DNA of 19,857 nt from Candidatus Aenigmatarchaeota archaeon (GCA_011773475.1 WVXN01000059.1:21574-41430); one strand, 5' to 3'; shown: positions 7,106-13,980, counted from the first letter of the stretch. Notes: generated by a model not told the origin, from the sequence alone. Numbers and translations: made by a program.

Positions 7106-8668
7106 TTAAATTGGGGGGATTTCTATCGTGATTATTGGTTTTTCTGGTACATTAAAAGTCACCATTACACCCTCTTCGGGGGTGAAATCGGGTCTCCAAG
7201 CTCTTGCTGTGTAAAATATATCCTCTATTAAACATACATTTGTTTTGAAATCTCCAGAAGGATTCGTAAGTCCTGTATCTAAAGGATCAGGTACAGCGTC
7301 ATTATCCCATATTTTAACGGGAGCTTGATATATCGGGTCGTTAATAGATTCCTGCACATGTACAATTAAATGTACACAGTTTCCAATTATAGTAGTATTA
7401 CCTGATCCATTACCAATAACAGATAAACTCGTATCAGATCCAAATTGTTCATTGTTATAATCAGCATTAACAAAATAATCTCCTGGATCTAGAAAACAGC
7501 ACCTTGTTACCTGACCATTTGAATTAGTAGTACCAAAAAATTGAGATGGATTATTGACATAAACATCCGCATATGGTAATCGAGTGCCACTTTCAAATTC
7601 AACATTTATATTAACACATCCTGCTAAAGTTGTTTTTCCATAATTCTTTCCAATTTTTGCTAAATCAAATATATTCACAATTCCATCGTCATTCAAATCA
7701 CAATACCAACCATTTGTAATATTAATACATATATCGTCATATCTTGATTCTCCTTTTCTAGAACCATAAGATTGTCCTAATATCATTAAATCTTCTAAAC
7801 CAACTTCATAATAATCGCTACTAGTCTGATGATCTATATCTCCTGAAAGACAGACATCTGGTTCATCTATATGACCATTACAATTATTATCCTTTTTATC
7901 ACACATTTCACCATTAGCTGGATATATCATTGGATCATTATCATTACAATCTGGTCCAGATGGACAGTTTGTTGCATGAAAACCATCATAAGAATCAAGA
8001 TCATTATCAGTGCAGCCTGATGACTCTGTGTATATTGTTCCAAGAGACATCATATTAGTTTTAACTATGCTTCCAGAACTAGATTGTTCTGTAGAAAATT
8101 CATTTGTTTCTATTTTTTCTTCCCATTCAGTTTCTACTTCAATCTCATCATCTTCATTACTGAAGTAGCCATCTTTTATGGCATGGTCAATGCGATTTAT
8201 ACTAGAATCAAGAAGTTTTGTATCATAAATATCAAGAACACTTCCTCCTATACTTATAACTTTGAATGTTATCGTTGCTAAGGTGCCATCACCATTTTTA
8301 GGTTCTGCAGGATACAAAGAACCTACAGCATACTTGACTATTCCAGATGTTTCATCTGTTTTTTTAATCTTAAACCCATTATCTAAGAATGACGAACCAA
8401 TACCAACAAATTCCAAGACCTCAGGATCATATCCCAATTTGAATTCATAACCATAAAGATTGTTAACATCATCTATTTTCACATTGGTTTCAAACAAATC
8501 GCCAATTTCCAGTTTTGGATAAGAAGTTCTTTTTGGAAAAATGTAGACCTTAGTTCTTTTATCCATTTTTGCAGACGCAGAAACATTGAAGAGAATGAAG
8601 CTAACAATAAAGGAAACTATGAAAATTACCAACAAGTATCTTTTTTTGATTACATCCTTTTTAGCCAT
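7106..8668 (-). CDS. Secreted multidomain protein: cohesin-like, metal-binding motif, dockerin-like, two Ig-like domains
   Basis: The 520 residues start with a signal peptide or anchor (about 11-33). Residues about 39-170 fit a cohesin fold: the NVKIDDVNNLYGYEFKLGYD stretch, then a D-P-E-V-L-x-F strand and a G-D-G-T-L-A-T-I-T-F strand, as in cellulosomal cohesins. An acidic Ser/Glu linker leads to a MopE-type motif (about 219-273) with CNDNDPMIYP and CDKKDNNCNGHID. Residues about 275-346 form a dockerin-like pair. The first loop is degenerate (GDIDH then LEDLMILGQSYG). The second is canonical, DLNDDGIVNIFDL, with Asp324, Asn326, Asp328 and Asp335 placed for Ca2+. Two beta-sandwich domains of carboxypeptidase-regulatory type end the chain (about 350-517). 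No catalytic domain is seen, so a scaffold or adhesion role is likely. It is transcribed divergently from the related gene at 8793-9884. Confidence 0.75.
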   Translation of the reverse strand: MAKKDVIKKRYLLVIFIVSFIVSFILFNVSASAKMDKRTKVYIFPKRTSYPKLEIGDLFETNVKIDDVNNLYGYEFKLGYDPEVLEFVGIGSSFLDNGFKIKKTDETSGIVKYAVGSLYPAEPKNGDGTLATITFKVISIGGSVLDIYDTKLLDSSINRIDHAIKDGYFSNEDDEIEVETEWEEKIETNEFSTEQSSSGSIVKTNMMSLGTIYTESSGCTDNDLDSYDGFHATNCPSGPDCNDNDPMIYPANGEMCDKKDNNCNGHIDEPDVCLSGDIDHQTSSDYYEVGLEDLMILGQSYGSRKGESRYDDICINITNGWYCDLNDDGIVNIFDLAKIGKNYGKTTLAGCVNINVEFESGTRLPYADVYVNNPSQFFGTTNSNGQVTRCCFLDPGDYFVNADYNNEQFGSDTSLSVIGNGSGNTTIIGNCVHLIVHVQESINDPIYQAPVKIWDNDAVPDPLDTGLTNPSGDFKTNVCLIEDIFYTARAWRPDFTPEEGVMVTFNVPEKPIITIEIPPI

Positions 8669-8697
8669 AACCCTCTATTAAATTGTAGGTTTGCGAA

Positions 8698-8718
8698 AGA
8701 TATAAAAATTGTATATCT
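8698..8718. promoter_or_regulatory. Perfect inverted repeat overlapping the TATA region of the cohesin-dockerin gene
   Basis: AGATATA and TATATCT flank AAAATTG. On the minus strand the site contains TTTTTATATC, a plausible TATA box about 35 bases before the ATG at 8668. A protein bound here could block that promoter, and perhaps influence the divergent one about 50 bases away. Low-complexity coincidence cannot be excluded. Confidence 0.35.
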
Positions 8719-8755
8719 GATAGAAAATTGACGAAGTATATTGATAATTAATGCA

Positions 8756-8764
8756 TTTTAAATA
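8756..8764 (+). promoter_or_regulatory. TATA-like box for the half-dockerin/cohesin gene
   Basis: TTTTAAATA is centred near 8760, so transcription should begin near 8786. That is a few bases before the ATT codon at 8793, where the signal-peptide reading begins. Translation from the first canonical codon (TTG at 8892) would imply a leader of about 100 bases. Confidence 0.4.
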
Positions 8765-8792
8765 ATTTCCCATACTTATTATAATTGGGTGT

Positions 8793-8891
8793 ATTGACAT
8801 CAATAAAAAAACAATTATCTTATTAACAATTTTATTTTTTTTAATTAATGCCGGAATTCTTACTAATGCTTCCCCAAAAAAGAAAATCGAA
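8793..8891 (+). other. In-frame signal-peptide coding segment upstream of the first canonical start codon
   Basis: From 8793 to 8891 the frame reads I-D-I-N-K-K-T, then a hydrophobic core (IILLTILFFLINAGIL), then TNASPKKKIE. This is a typical signal peptide joined to the half-dockerin. The frame is open back to a TAA at 8763, but no ATG, GTG or TTG occurs in it before TTG at 8892. The likely start is the ATT at 8793, which gives a 363-residue precursor. The alternative is a base error or mutation that removed an ATG. Confidence 0.6.
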
Positions 8892-9884
8892 TTGGTTAAC
8901 GTGGGTGAGGCTTACGGTTCTACCAGAAGACAGTCTCGTTGGGATCCTCATGTTGATATTAATCATGATGGTTCAATAGACATATATGATTTGGCTTTAT
9001 TAAGTAAGAATAACACAAAAAATTTGAAAGAAACAAGTAAAACAGTTGAACAGAACGTTTTTCTTGCAGAAGGGACTTCTACAATAATTTCAGTAGATCC
9101 AGAAATCACATTGGTGGATTTGATTGGTAATAACTTTTCCATAGATGTTAATATAACAAATGCTAATGAAACATGGGCTTTTGAGTTCAAGTTGGGATGG
9201 AATGCTTCTATATTGAACATCACTAAAATTACTAATGGAACATTCTTGAGCCAAGGAGGGGAAGTGTACTGTCCCAATAACACCCATTATGATGAAGGCT
9301 GGATCATGTTCGGTTGTACTCTTTTAGAACCCGCAACTTCTCAGTTAGGTAATGGGATACTTGCTACCATCAATTTCACAACTCTCAATGAAGGATATAC
9401 TAGTCTTCATTTGAATGATACTAAGTTGCTTAATAATGATACTTTAGATAATTACACTCATGAGACAAATAATGGAAGTGTTTTTGTAGATCAAACACCT
9501 CCAGTAGTAACAATCTTGTCCCCAGAAAATGGCAAAACTTATTCAATTAGTTCCGTTGGTTTAATATTCACAGTTAATGAAGTTAATAAACAAAACTTAT
9601 GGACTGCTTATAGTTTAGATGATGAGACAAATGTGACAAGTGGAAACACCACCCTTTTTGATTTGTCTGATGGTACTCACACTATAACAGTCTATGCAAG
9701 AGACATTGTAGGGAATGAAGGTTCAGATTCAGTCGACTTTTCTGTAGAACCATGTAAACCCAATGGAGAAACTTGCACATCTGGTGCAGAATGTTGTAGT
9801 CATGCCTGTTGGTTTGGAACCTGTAGCAGTGGGTATAATGGAGGTGGTGGAGGTGGTGGAGCAGCAGGTGCTTCATCTGCATGA
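8892..9884 (+). CDS. Secreted protein: half-dockerin, cohesin-like, Ig-like, cystine-knot-like tail, poly-Gly C terminus
   Basis: Coordinates use the first canonical codon (TTG). The probable precursor starts at 8793 with a signal peptide. Numbering from 8892, residues 1-40 hold the second half of a dockerin: EAYGS, then the loop DINHDGSIDIYDL (Asp22, Asn24, Asp26, Asp33). Residues about 58-200 are a cohesin-like beta domain (FSIDVNITN, AFEFKLGWNASILNI, LGNGILATINFTT) rich in N-glycosylation sequons. Residues about 202-285 are a bacterial-Ig-like domain containing DGTHTITVYARD. Residues 288-311 have the cystine-knot spacing C-x6-C-x5-CC-x3-C-x4-C. The chain ends in seven glycines and AAGASSA, with no membrane anchor. 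The cohesin and dockerin parts resemble those of the divergent 520-residue protein. It is probably part of an extracellular assembly, with no catalytic domain seen. Confidence 0.72.
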   Translation: MVNVGEAYGSTRRQSRWDPHVDINHDGSIDIYDLALLSKNNTKNLKETSKTVEQNVFLAEGTSTIISVDPEITLVDLIGNNFSIDVNITNANETWAFEFKLGWNASILNITKITNGTFLSQGGEVYCPNNTHYDEGWIMFGCTLLEPATSQLGNGILATINFTTLNEGYTSLHLNDTKLLNNDTLDNYTHETNNGSVFVDQTPPVVTILSPENGKTYSISSVGLIFTVNEVNKQNLWTAYSLDDETNVTSGNTTLFDLSDGTHTITVYARDIVGNEGSDSVDFSVEPCKPNGETCTSGAECCSHACWFGTCSSGYNGGGGGGGAAGASSA

Positions 9885-9899
9885 CTTGATAAATTATCT

Positions 9900-9907
9900 T
9901 TATATAT
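9900..9907 (+). promoter_or_regulatory. TATA-like box for KaiC-like paralog 2
   Basis: TTTATATA is centred about 25 bases before the ATG at 9929, so the transcript should be leaderless. It lies within the 44-base spacer after the cohesin gene, indicating separate expression. Confidence 0.5.
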
Positions 9908-9928
9908 CAATTTTAACAAATTCTAAAT

Positions 9929-10633
9929 ATGCCAAAGAAATCTAAATCAAAATTTGATGATTTTGAAAGAATACCTTCTGGAATCCCTGGTTTAGATAGA
10001 TTAATAGAAGGCGGGCTCATTAAAGGCTCAACAACTCTTGTTTCAGGAGCAGCTGGAACAGGTAAAACAATATTTTGTGCACAGTTTCTTATGGAGGGAT
10101 TGAAAAAAGGAGAAATCTGCATGTTCATCACTCTAGAAGAAAAGCCAGAGGACATAATTGGTGATGTAAAAAGATTTGGTTGGAACTTGGAAAAGTATGT
10201 TGAAGATAGAAAACTGTTTTTAGACTTTCAAGATCCATTCCAGATAACAGATATAACATCTCCTTTGTTAGACAAGATCCAACAAAACAAAATTGAAAGA
10301 GTTGCTATTGATTCCACTGCTGTTTTCGAGATGTATTACAAAGAAGCAGCTGAAGTCAGGAAACAATTGTTTAAGTTGCTAACAGGTTTGAAGGGAATAG
10401 GAGTCACAAGCATTTTAACTTCTGAATTGCCAGAAGAAACCAAAACTTTGGCAAAGTTCGGTGTAGAGGAATTCGTGGTTGACGGAGTGATACTATTACA
10501 TTATCTTGGAATCGGAGAAAAGAATTACGGTTCGATACAGATAAGGAAAATGAGAAGAACCAACCATGAGAAAGATGTTTTTCCCATGGAAATAGGCAAC
10601 GATGGAATTGTTGTCAAGAAAATAGAATATTAG
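9929..10633 (+). CDS. KaiC-like RecA-superfamily ATPase (paralog 2)
   Basis: This 234-residue single-domain ATPase is related to the gene at 2782-3513. It opens with a short basic segment, then IPSGIPGLDRLIEGGL, Walker A GAAGTGKT (40-47), FITLEEKPED with the likely catalytic Glu pair (70-71), and a Walker B strand VAIDST. The C-terminal IQIRKMRRTNHEKDVFPMEI stretch matches the equivalent segment of the other paralog. Compared with that copy it lacks an insertion between the Glu pair and Walker B. It has its own promoter. Its TAG stop overlaps the TAA stop of the convergent UbiA gene within the four bases TTAG. The partner and physiological role are unknown, and a regulatory ATPase acting on a membrane or DNA target is the usual inference for the group. 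Confidence 0.85.
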   Translation: MPKKSKSKFDDFERIPSGIPGLDRLIEGGLIKGSTTLVSGAAGTGKTIFCAQFLMEGLKKGEICMFITLEEKPEDIIGDVKRFGWNLEKYVEDRKLFLDFQDPFQITDITSPLLDKIQQNKIERVAIDSTAVFEMYYKEAAEVRKQLFKLLTGLKGIGVTSILTSELPEETKTLAKFGVEEFVVDGVILLHYLGIGEKNYGSIQIRKMRRTNHEKDVFPMEIGNDGIVVKKIEY

Positions 10634-11505
10634 AATAATGCTATTATTCCTATTAGAAATTCTACTAACACTGCCAATCCCATTAACATTAAGAATATTC
10701 TTTTTGCAATCTTTCTCTCTCTCATAGAATTATAGAATTTTTTATGATTCCTATACATCCTCATTATTAAAACAATAAAACCGGGTAGAGTGATTAAAAT
10801 TAATAGATACTGGGTTTTTATTAGTCCTAAAGAAGCTAAAACTATTAAATATGCAAAAGATAAAGTCAACATTATTGTTGATGACAACTTGGCTCTTCCT
10901 ATACCCAGAACCACTGGCATTGTTTTTATTCTGTGAACTTTGTCTCCAATATAATCTTCAAAATCCTTTGACATGGAAAGGCTTAACGCAAAAAGAGAAG
11001 TGAAACCCAGAATATAAATTGGTATGGGATTCGATGGCATAAGAGCCCAACCCAACAGAGGACATAGCAATCCATAAATAATTGCTCCACAGAGATTACT
11101 TATTACAAATCTTTTTCTAAGTCTGACTAAAGGAAAGGAATACAAGAGAGTAAGAGCAACAAACCAGATTGTTATTTGAAAGTATTGCATTGTTAACTGA
11201 TATGCTATTAACAGAGATATGACGTATAAAATAGCTGAATATAGTAGAGCACCGTTTCTGGATATTTTTCCATTTGGTATTGGTCTATATGGTTTGTTTA
11301 TTAAATCAATTTCAAAATCAGTTACACCGTTAAAAGTATTAAATGCAGCTACTAAAGTAGAAACAGAGATAAAGGAAAAAAGAACATTATAATTAAAAAT
11401 ACCTCCGCTTGTTGTTATACCTAGAAATATTCCAATTATTGCTATGGGTATGTAGTATGGTACTGTTATTTTGAAATAATCTGTTGCTGTCATACCTTTC
11501 GACAT
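10630..11505 (-). CDS. UbiA-family membrane prenyltransferase
   Basis: The 291 residues form a multi-pass membrane protein of the UbiA superfamily, which transfers prenyl groups to aromatic, glycerol-lipid or tetrapyrrole acceptors. Both Asp-rich Mg2+/diphosphate motifs are present: NGVTDFEIDLINKPYRPI (Asn59, Asp63, Asp67) and KDFEDYIGDKVHRIKTMPV (Asp181, Asp184, Asp188). About eight or nine hydrophobic segments are visible, as expected. The acceptor cannot be read from the sequence. Digeranylgeranylglyceryl phosphate synthase of archaeal lipid synthesis is one candidate. It is the last gene of a four-gene operon, 8 bases after the V4R gene, with an AGGTAA ribosome-binding site. The V4R and Fe-S partners may hint at a specialised lipid or isoprenoid step. 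Confidence 0.88.
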   Translation of the reverse strand: MSKGMTATDYFKITVPYYIPIAIIGIFLGITTSGGIFNYNVLFSFISVSTLVAAFNTFNGVTDFEIDLINKPYRPIPNGKISRNGALLYSAILYVISLLIAYQLTMQYFQITIWFVALTLLYSFPLVRLRKRFVISNLCGAIIYGLLCPLLGWALMPSNPIPIYILGFTSLFALSLSMSKDFEDYIGDKVHRIKTMPVVLGIGRAKLSSTIMLTLSFAYLIVLASLGLIKTQYLLILITLPGFIVLIMRMYRNHKKFYNSMRERKIAKRIFLMLMGLAVLVEFLIGIIALF

Positions 11506-11513
11506 TTAATTAC

Positions 11514-12092
11514 CTACTTTTTTAGTTTGGATCCTATTTGCCACTTAATTAAAGGATTTTTCATTTTTTTTAAATCTTTTCTTGTTCTGCATATAAATTC
11601 ACAGAGAGTGTCTCCCATTGCAACACATTTTGTTTCTACATATTCACAGTCATCATTATTAAAAATTACACAAGCTGCTCCAGCAAACATGCCACGAGCA
11701 ATATGGTCAACAGGAAATTTCGATTTACCATATAACTTGCCCATAGGAGAATTTTTTACATATATTACAGCTTCGCATTTTTTAAAATCAATATTTTTAA
11801 TTTCAAAAGTTCCCCATCCACCTAGTTCCCCAACATTTTTCATCCATTCTATTAATTTATCTCTCTTCAAACCATATTTTTCACTTAAGAGTTTTGTGAA
11901 ACTGTCCTTAGTTGATTTTTTTGCTCCTTCATAAAGCCTGTATGATATTTCCTTGAAATTGGGAGATGTTTTTAAAATATATATAAAAACCCAGGCCGGA
12001 AACATAATGACTCTATTTCCCAATAAATCTAACTCACCTCTTTCCATTTTGAACTGTCTCGCAAATAAAAGTTTTTTTACAAAATCAAACAT
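11514..12092 (-). CDS. V4R-domain protein (hydrophobic-ligand binding)
   Basis: This is a 192-residue soluble protein. The C-terminal half (about 100-170) carries the V4R (4-vinyl reductase) signature: a long helix DHIARGMFAGAACVIF, then YVETKCVAMGDTLCEFIC, with the conserved E-T-x-C-x-x-x-G-D-x-x-C-x-F pattern (Cys156, Gly160, Asp161, Cys164). V4R domains bind small hydrophobic molecules and occur in BchJ-like proteins and archaeal regulators. The N-terminal region (KMERGELDLLGNRVIMFPAW) is the small subdomain common in archaeal V4R proteins. Its ATG overlaps the upstream Fe-S stop by one base (TAATG), implying translational coupling. With UbiA following, it could bind or present an isoprenoid substrate or act as a ligand sensor. 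This role is inference. Confidence 0.8.
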   Translation of the reverse strand: MFDFVKKLLFARQFKMERGELDLLGNRVIMFPAWVFIYILKTSPNFKEISYRLYEGAKKSTKDSFTKLLSEKYGLKRDKLIEWMKNVGELGGWGTFEIKNIDFKKCEAVIYVKNSPMGKLYGKSKFPVDHIARGMFAGAACVIFNNDDCEYVETKCVAMGDTLCEFICRTRKDLKKMKNPLIKWQIGSKLKK

Positions 12093-12874
12093 TATTTTTT
12101 CACCTTATGTTTATAATCTCTAAATTTGAATTCAGATTTTCTTTTTGTTTTTATTTTAGTTTTTTTACAAACTTCGAGACACCTTCCACAACCCATACAT
12201 TTACTCATATCAAATATAATTTTCCTATTTTTTATGCTTCTAGCACCAAAAATACAAGCTTCAACACAATCAGCACAATTTGAGCAATTTACACCCAACT
12301 CATCATGAACAAGATGTGCAACATAAGGACTTTTTTTCAAAACTTTTTTTATTCCACAATCTACGTAGAATTTAATACCAAGACAACAGCATCTACAACA
12401 TGAACATATAGAGTAAATATCTCTCGTTGTACAAGCTGCAATAGTATTTATCATTCCTTTTTTACGATTCTTAATAAGATGTTTTTTTGCTTGTTTTTTG
12501 GAAATTTTTTTCAAATTTAATTTACTATACTTTTTCCATGTTTCTCCAGCTTTTCCAGCAAAGATACACATTTCATGTGGATCACAATTACCTGAAACTT
12601 TTCTACAGGGACAATCACCTATAGCTAAAAATTTTGCTTTGTCAACAGCATCTAGAGCAACATCTAATGGAACTACCATAAGTTGATAATACCTTGATAT
12701 TCTATTGCCTAACCATCTTACAAAACCTCCTATAAAAGGAGTTTGTGCATAATTGGAAAGAAATACAAAAATTTCATATGTGTTAACATGATAACGAGAA
12801 AAAAGTCTATATACAAGCGGTCTTGAAGCATCCCTTACCTGATCATCTATTTCTGTTAAACACTTTTCACACAT
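12092..12874 (-). CDS. Multi-cluster 4Fe-4S ferredoxin-like protein
   Basis: This 260-residue protein has 22 cysteines. The N-terminal part includes an amphipathic helical region, then GDCPCR and following cysteines (88, 90, 97, 103). A dense CSCCRCCC cluster lies at 157-164. The C-terminal part is a two-cluster ferredoxin: CSNCADCVEAC (197-207) and CMGCGRCLEVC (226-236). The prolines that usually follow the last Cys are missing in both. A basic tail follows. The N-terminal arrangement with a Cys-rich CxCC core recurs in archaeal 4Fe-4S proteins of unknown function. It probably carries electrons to or from a partner enzyme. The gene follows the winged-helix gene, whose stop is embedded in its GGTGA ribosome-binding site, and overlaps the V4R gene by one base. 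A regulatory Fe-S role is possible. Confidence 0.8.
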   Translation of the reverse strand: MCEKCLTEIDDQVRDASRPLVYRLFSRYHVNTYEIFVFLSNYAQTPFIGGFVRWLGNRISRYYQLMVVPLDVALDAVDKAKFLAIGDCPCRKVSGNCDPHEMCIFAGKAGETWKKYSKLNLKKISKKQAKKHLIKNRKKGMINTIAACTTRDIYSICSCCRCCCLGIKFYVDCGIKKVLKKSPYVAHLVHDELGVNCSNCADCVEACIFGARSIKNRKIIFDMSKCMGCGRCLEVCKKTKIKTKRKSEFKFRDYKHKVKK

Positions 12875-12878
12875 TTTT

Positions 12879-13139
12879 TCACCTTATCATCTCATGCAAA
12901 ACTCTTAATTTTTCTATTTCACGCGGCCAGATAATAACAGTTTGACCAATTTTTTTGGTTCTGATTTCTTCTTTTTCTTTTAATTTTTTAACATGATAAA
13001 TAATTTTTCCAACTGCAGCTTTCCTCTTCTTTTCATTCATGCCTTTTTTAAAAATTCCTAGATGTCTTGCAATTTCTGTAACACTCACCGGCCATTCCTT
13101 TTCTATAATAACCATCATCCTATCTCTCAACTTTTCCAT
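12879..13139 (-). CDS. Winged-helix DNA-binding protein (probable transcription regulator)
   Basis: This 86-residue basic protein has a predicted helix-turn-helix: VSVTEIARHLGIFKKGMNEK (about 18-37), then a long recognition-type helix with KAAVGKIIYHVKKLKEKEEI and a wing strand TKKIGQTVIIW. The arrangement fits a small archaeal winged-helix regulator without a separate sensor domain. It is the first gene of the operon with the Fe-S, V4R and UbiA genes. The two similar palindromes upstream of its promoter are plausible sites for autoregulation. A TATA element centred 26 bases before the ATG suggests a leaderless transcript. Its TGA stop lies within the GGTGA ribosome-binding site of the next gene, so translation is tightly coupled. 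Confidence 0.75.
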   Translation of the reverse strand: MEKLRDRMMVIIEKEWPVSVTEIARHLGIFKKGMNEKKRKAAVGKIIYHVKKLKEKEEIRTKKIGQTVIIWPREIEKLRVLHEMIR

Positions 13140-13160
13140 AATAATATATGAAATTCCTCT

Positions 13161-13170
13161 ATATAAATAT
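13161..13170 (-). promoter_or_regulatory. TATA box of the winged-helix/Fe-S/V4R/UbiA operon
   Basis: On the minus strand this reads ATATTTATAT, centred 26 bases upstream of the ATG at 13139, the position for leaderless initiation. The first palindromic site begins four bases upstream of it, in the BRE position where TFB binds. Confidence 0.5.
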
Positions 13171-13173
13171 TTC

Positions 13174-13218
13174 TAGCTATATCTAAAAATATATTAAGAA
13201 TTTATTTAGCAATAGCTA
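13174..13218. promoter_or_regulatory. Pair of similar palindromes, candidate operator for the operon
   Basis: TAGCTATATCTA (13174-13185) and TAGCAATAGCTA (13207-13218) share the pattern TAGCWATAKCTA and are 33 bases apart, about three helical turns. The second extends to a perfect inverted repeat TTTAGC-AATA-GCTAAA (13205-13220). The first lies next to the TATA box of the operon, and the second overlaps the stop codon of the TrmB-family gene. Occupancy would be expected to affect TFB/TBP access. Candidate binders are the winged-helix protein or the TrmB-family protein. Confidence 0.5.
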
Positions 13219-13980
13219 AACTTTAAACCTTTTAGCCTTTTTCCACAATTCTTCAAAATAAATCTTAAAAACATTTATTAGGGCAGGATTGTTGCTCCAT
13301 ATCATGTCAGGAGTATTTGAATTATCAAGCCTAAAAGAAACCTCTTTATTATCAATTATGCCTATTATTGGATGAATCCTCATTTCTAAAATCCTTATTT
13401 CTGCTCCTTGTTTAGAATACCAAGTTGCTCTAGCTTTTTTTGTTTGATCTAACTTGGATGTTCCAAGCATTTTTATTCTAATACCCGATTTTAAAGCAGA
13501 AACATAAGCATTATCCAAAACAGGATATCTGGAAAATCTGGATGTAGTAGCATATCCAAATTTTTTAGCTCTTTCAAGCATTTCTGCAGCTTTTTCCATG
13601 CATGCGAGCTTACCACTGGAAGACCATAGACCAAATTGTTCTGTTTCAAAGCCTTTTAATGGTTTTATTTGATTTAGTATTATTTCTGATTTTTCTCTCA
13701 GATTTTCTATTGACATTCTTTTTCTTTCCAAAATTTTTTTCAATCCAATTGAAGGTTCTACTGATTTAAACTTCAAAGGCTTTCCATTCCATGATTCTGT
13801 TAAAAATTTTTTAGATAATGATCTTAATATTCCATAAACCTTTGATTGAGGTATTCTGCCTTTTTCAGAAACACCAGAAGCAGTTAATGGGCCGTGGAGA
13901 CTTAATGCTAAGTAAGCTTTGGCTTCGTATTCACTCAAGCCAAACTCTTTAAGGCCGGTTACTAAATTTTCTCTTAACAT
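13216..13980 (-). CDS. TrmB-family transcriptional regulator
   Basis: This is a 254-residue protein. Residues about 1-75 form the TrmB winged helix: GLSEYEAKAYLALSLHGPLT, SEKGRIPQSKVYGILRSL (recognition helix) and the wing ending FKSVEPS. A coiled-coil linker (about 80-112) follows, then a C-terminal PLD-like/TrmB-associated domain (about 113-250) containing WYSKQGAEIRIL and IIGIIDNKEVSFRLDN. TrmB proteins control sugar and metabolic genes and often bind ligands through the C-terminal domain, but the ligand here is unknown. Immediately downstream on the same strand is the winged-helix/Fe-S/V4R/UbiA operon, its likely target or neighbour. A GTGA ribosome-binding motif precedes the ATG, so this mRNA probably has a leader. 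Confidence 0.88.
   Translation of the reverse strand: MLRENLVTGLKEFGLSEYEAKAYLALSLHGPLTASGVSEKGRIPQSKVYGILRSLSKKFLTESWNGKPLKFKSVEPSIGLKKILERKRMSIENLREKSEIILNQIKPLKGFETEQFGLWSSSGKLACMEKAAEMLERAKKFGYATTSRFSRYPVLDNAYVSALKSGIRIKMLGTSKLDQTKKARATWYSKQGAEIRILEMRIHPIIGIIDNKEVSFRLDNSNTPDMIWSNNPALINVFKIYFEELWKKAKRFKV

Noticed and set aside
9682..9882. His/Leu-rich minus-strand open frame of 66 codons
   Set aside because: It is antisense to the Ig-like, cystine-knot and poly-Gly region. Its His and Leu runs come from reverse reading of the Gly codons.
7106..9884. A cellulosome
   Set aside because: No glycoside hydrolase, carbohydrate-binding module or esterase is visible in the window, so only a cohesin/dockerin-type assembly is proposed.
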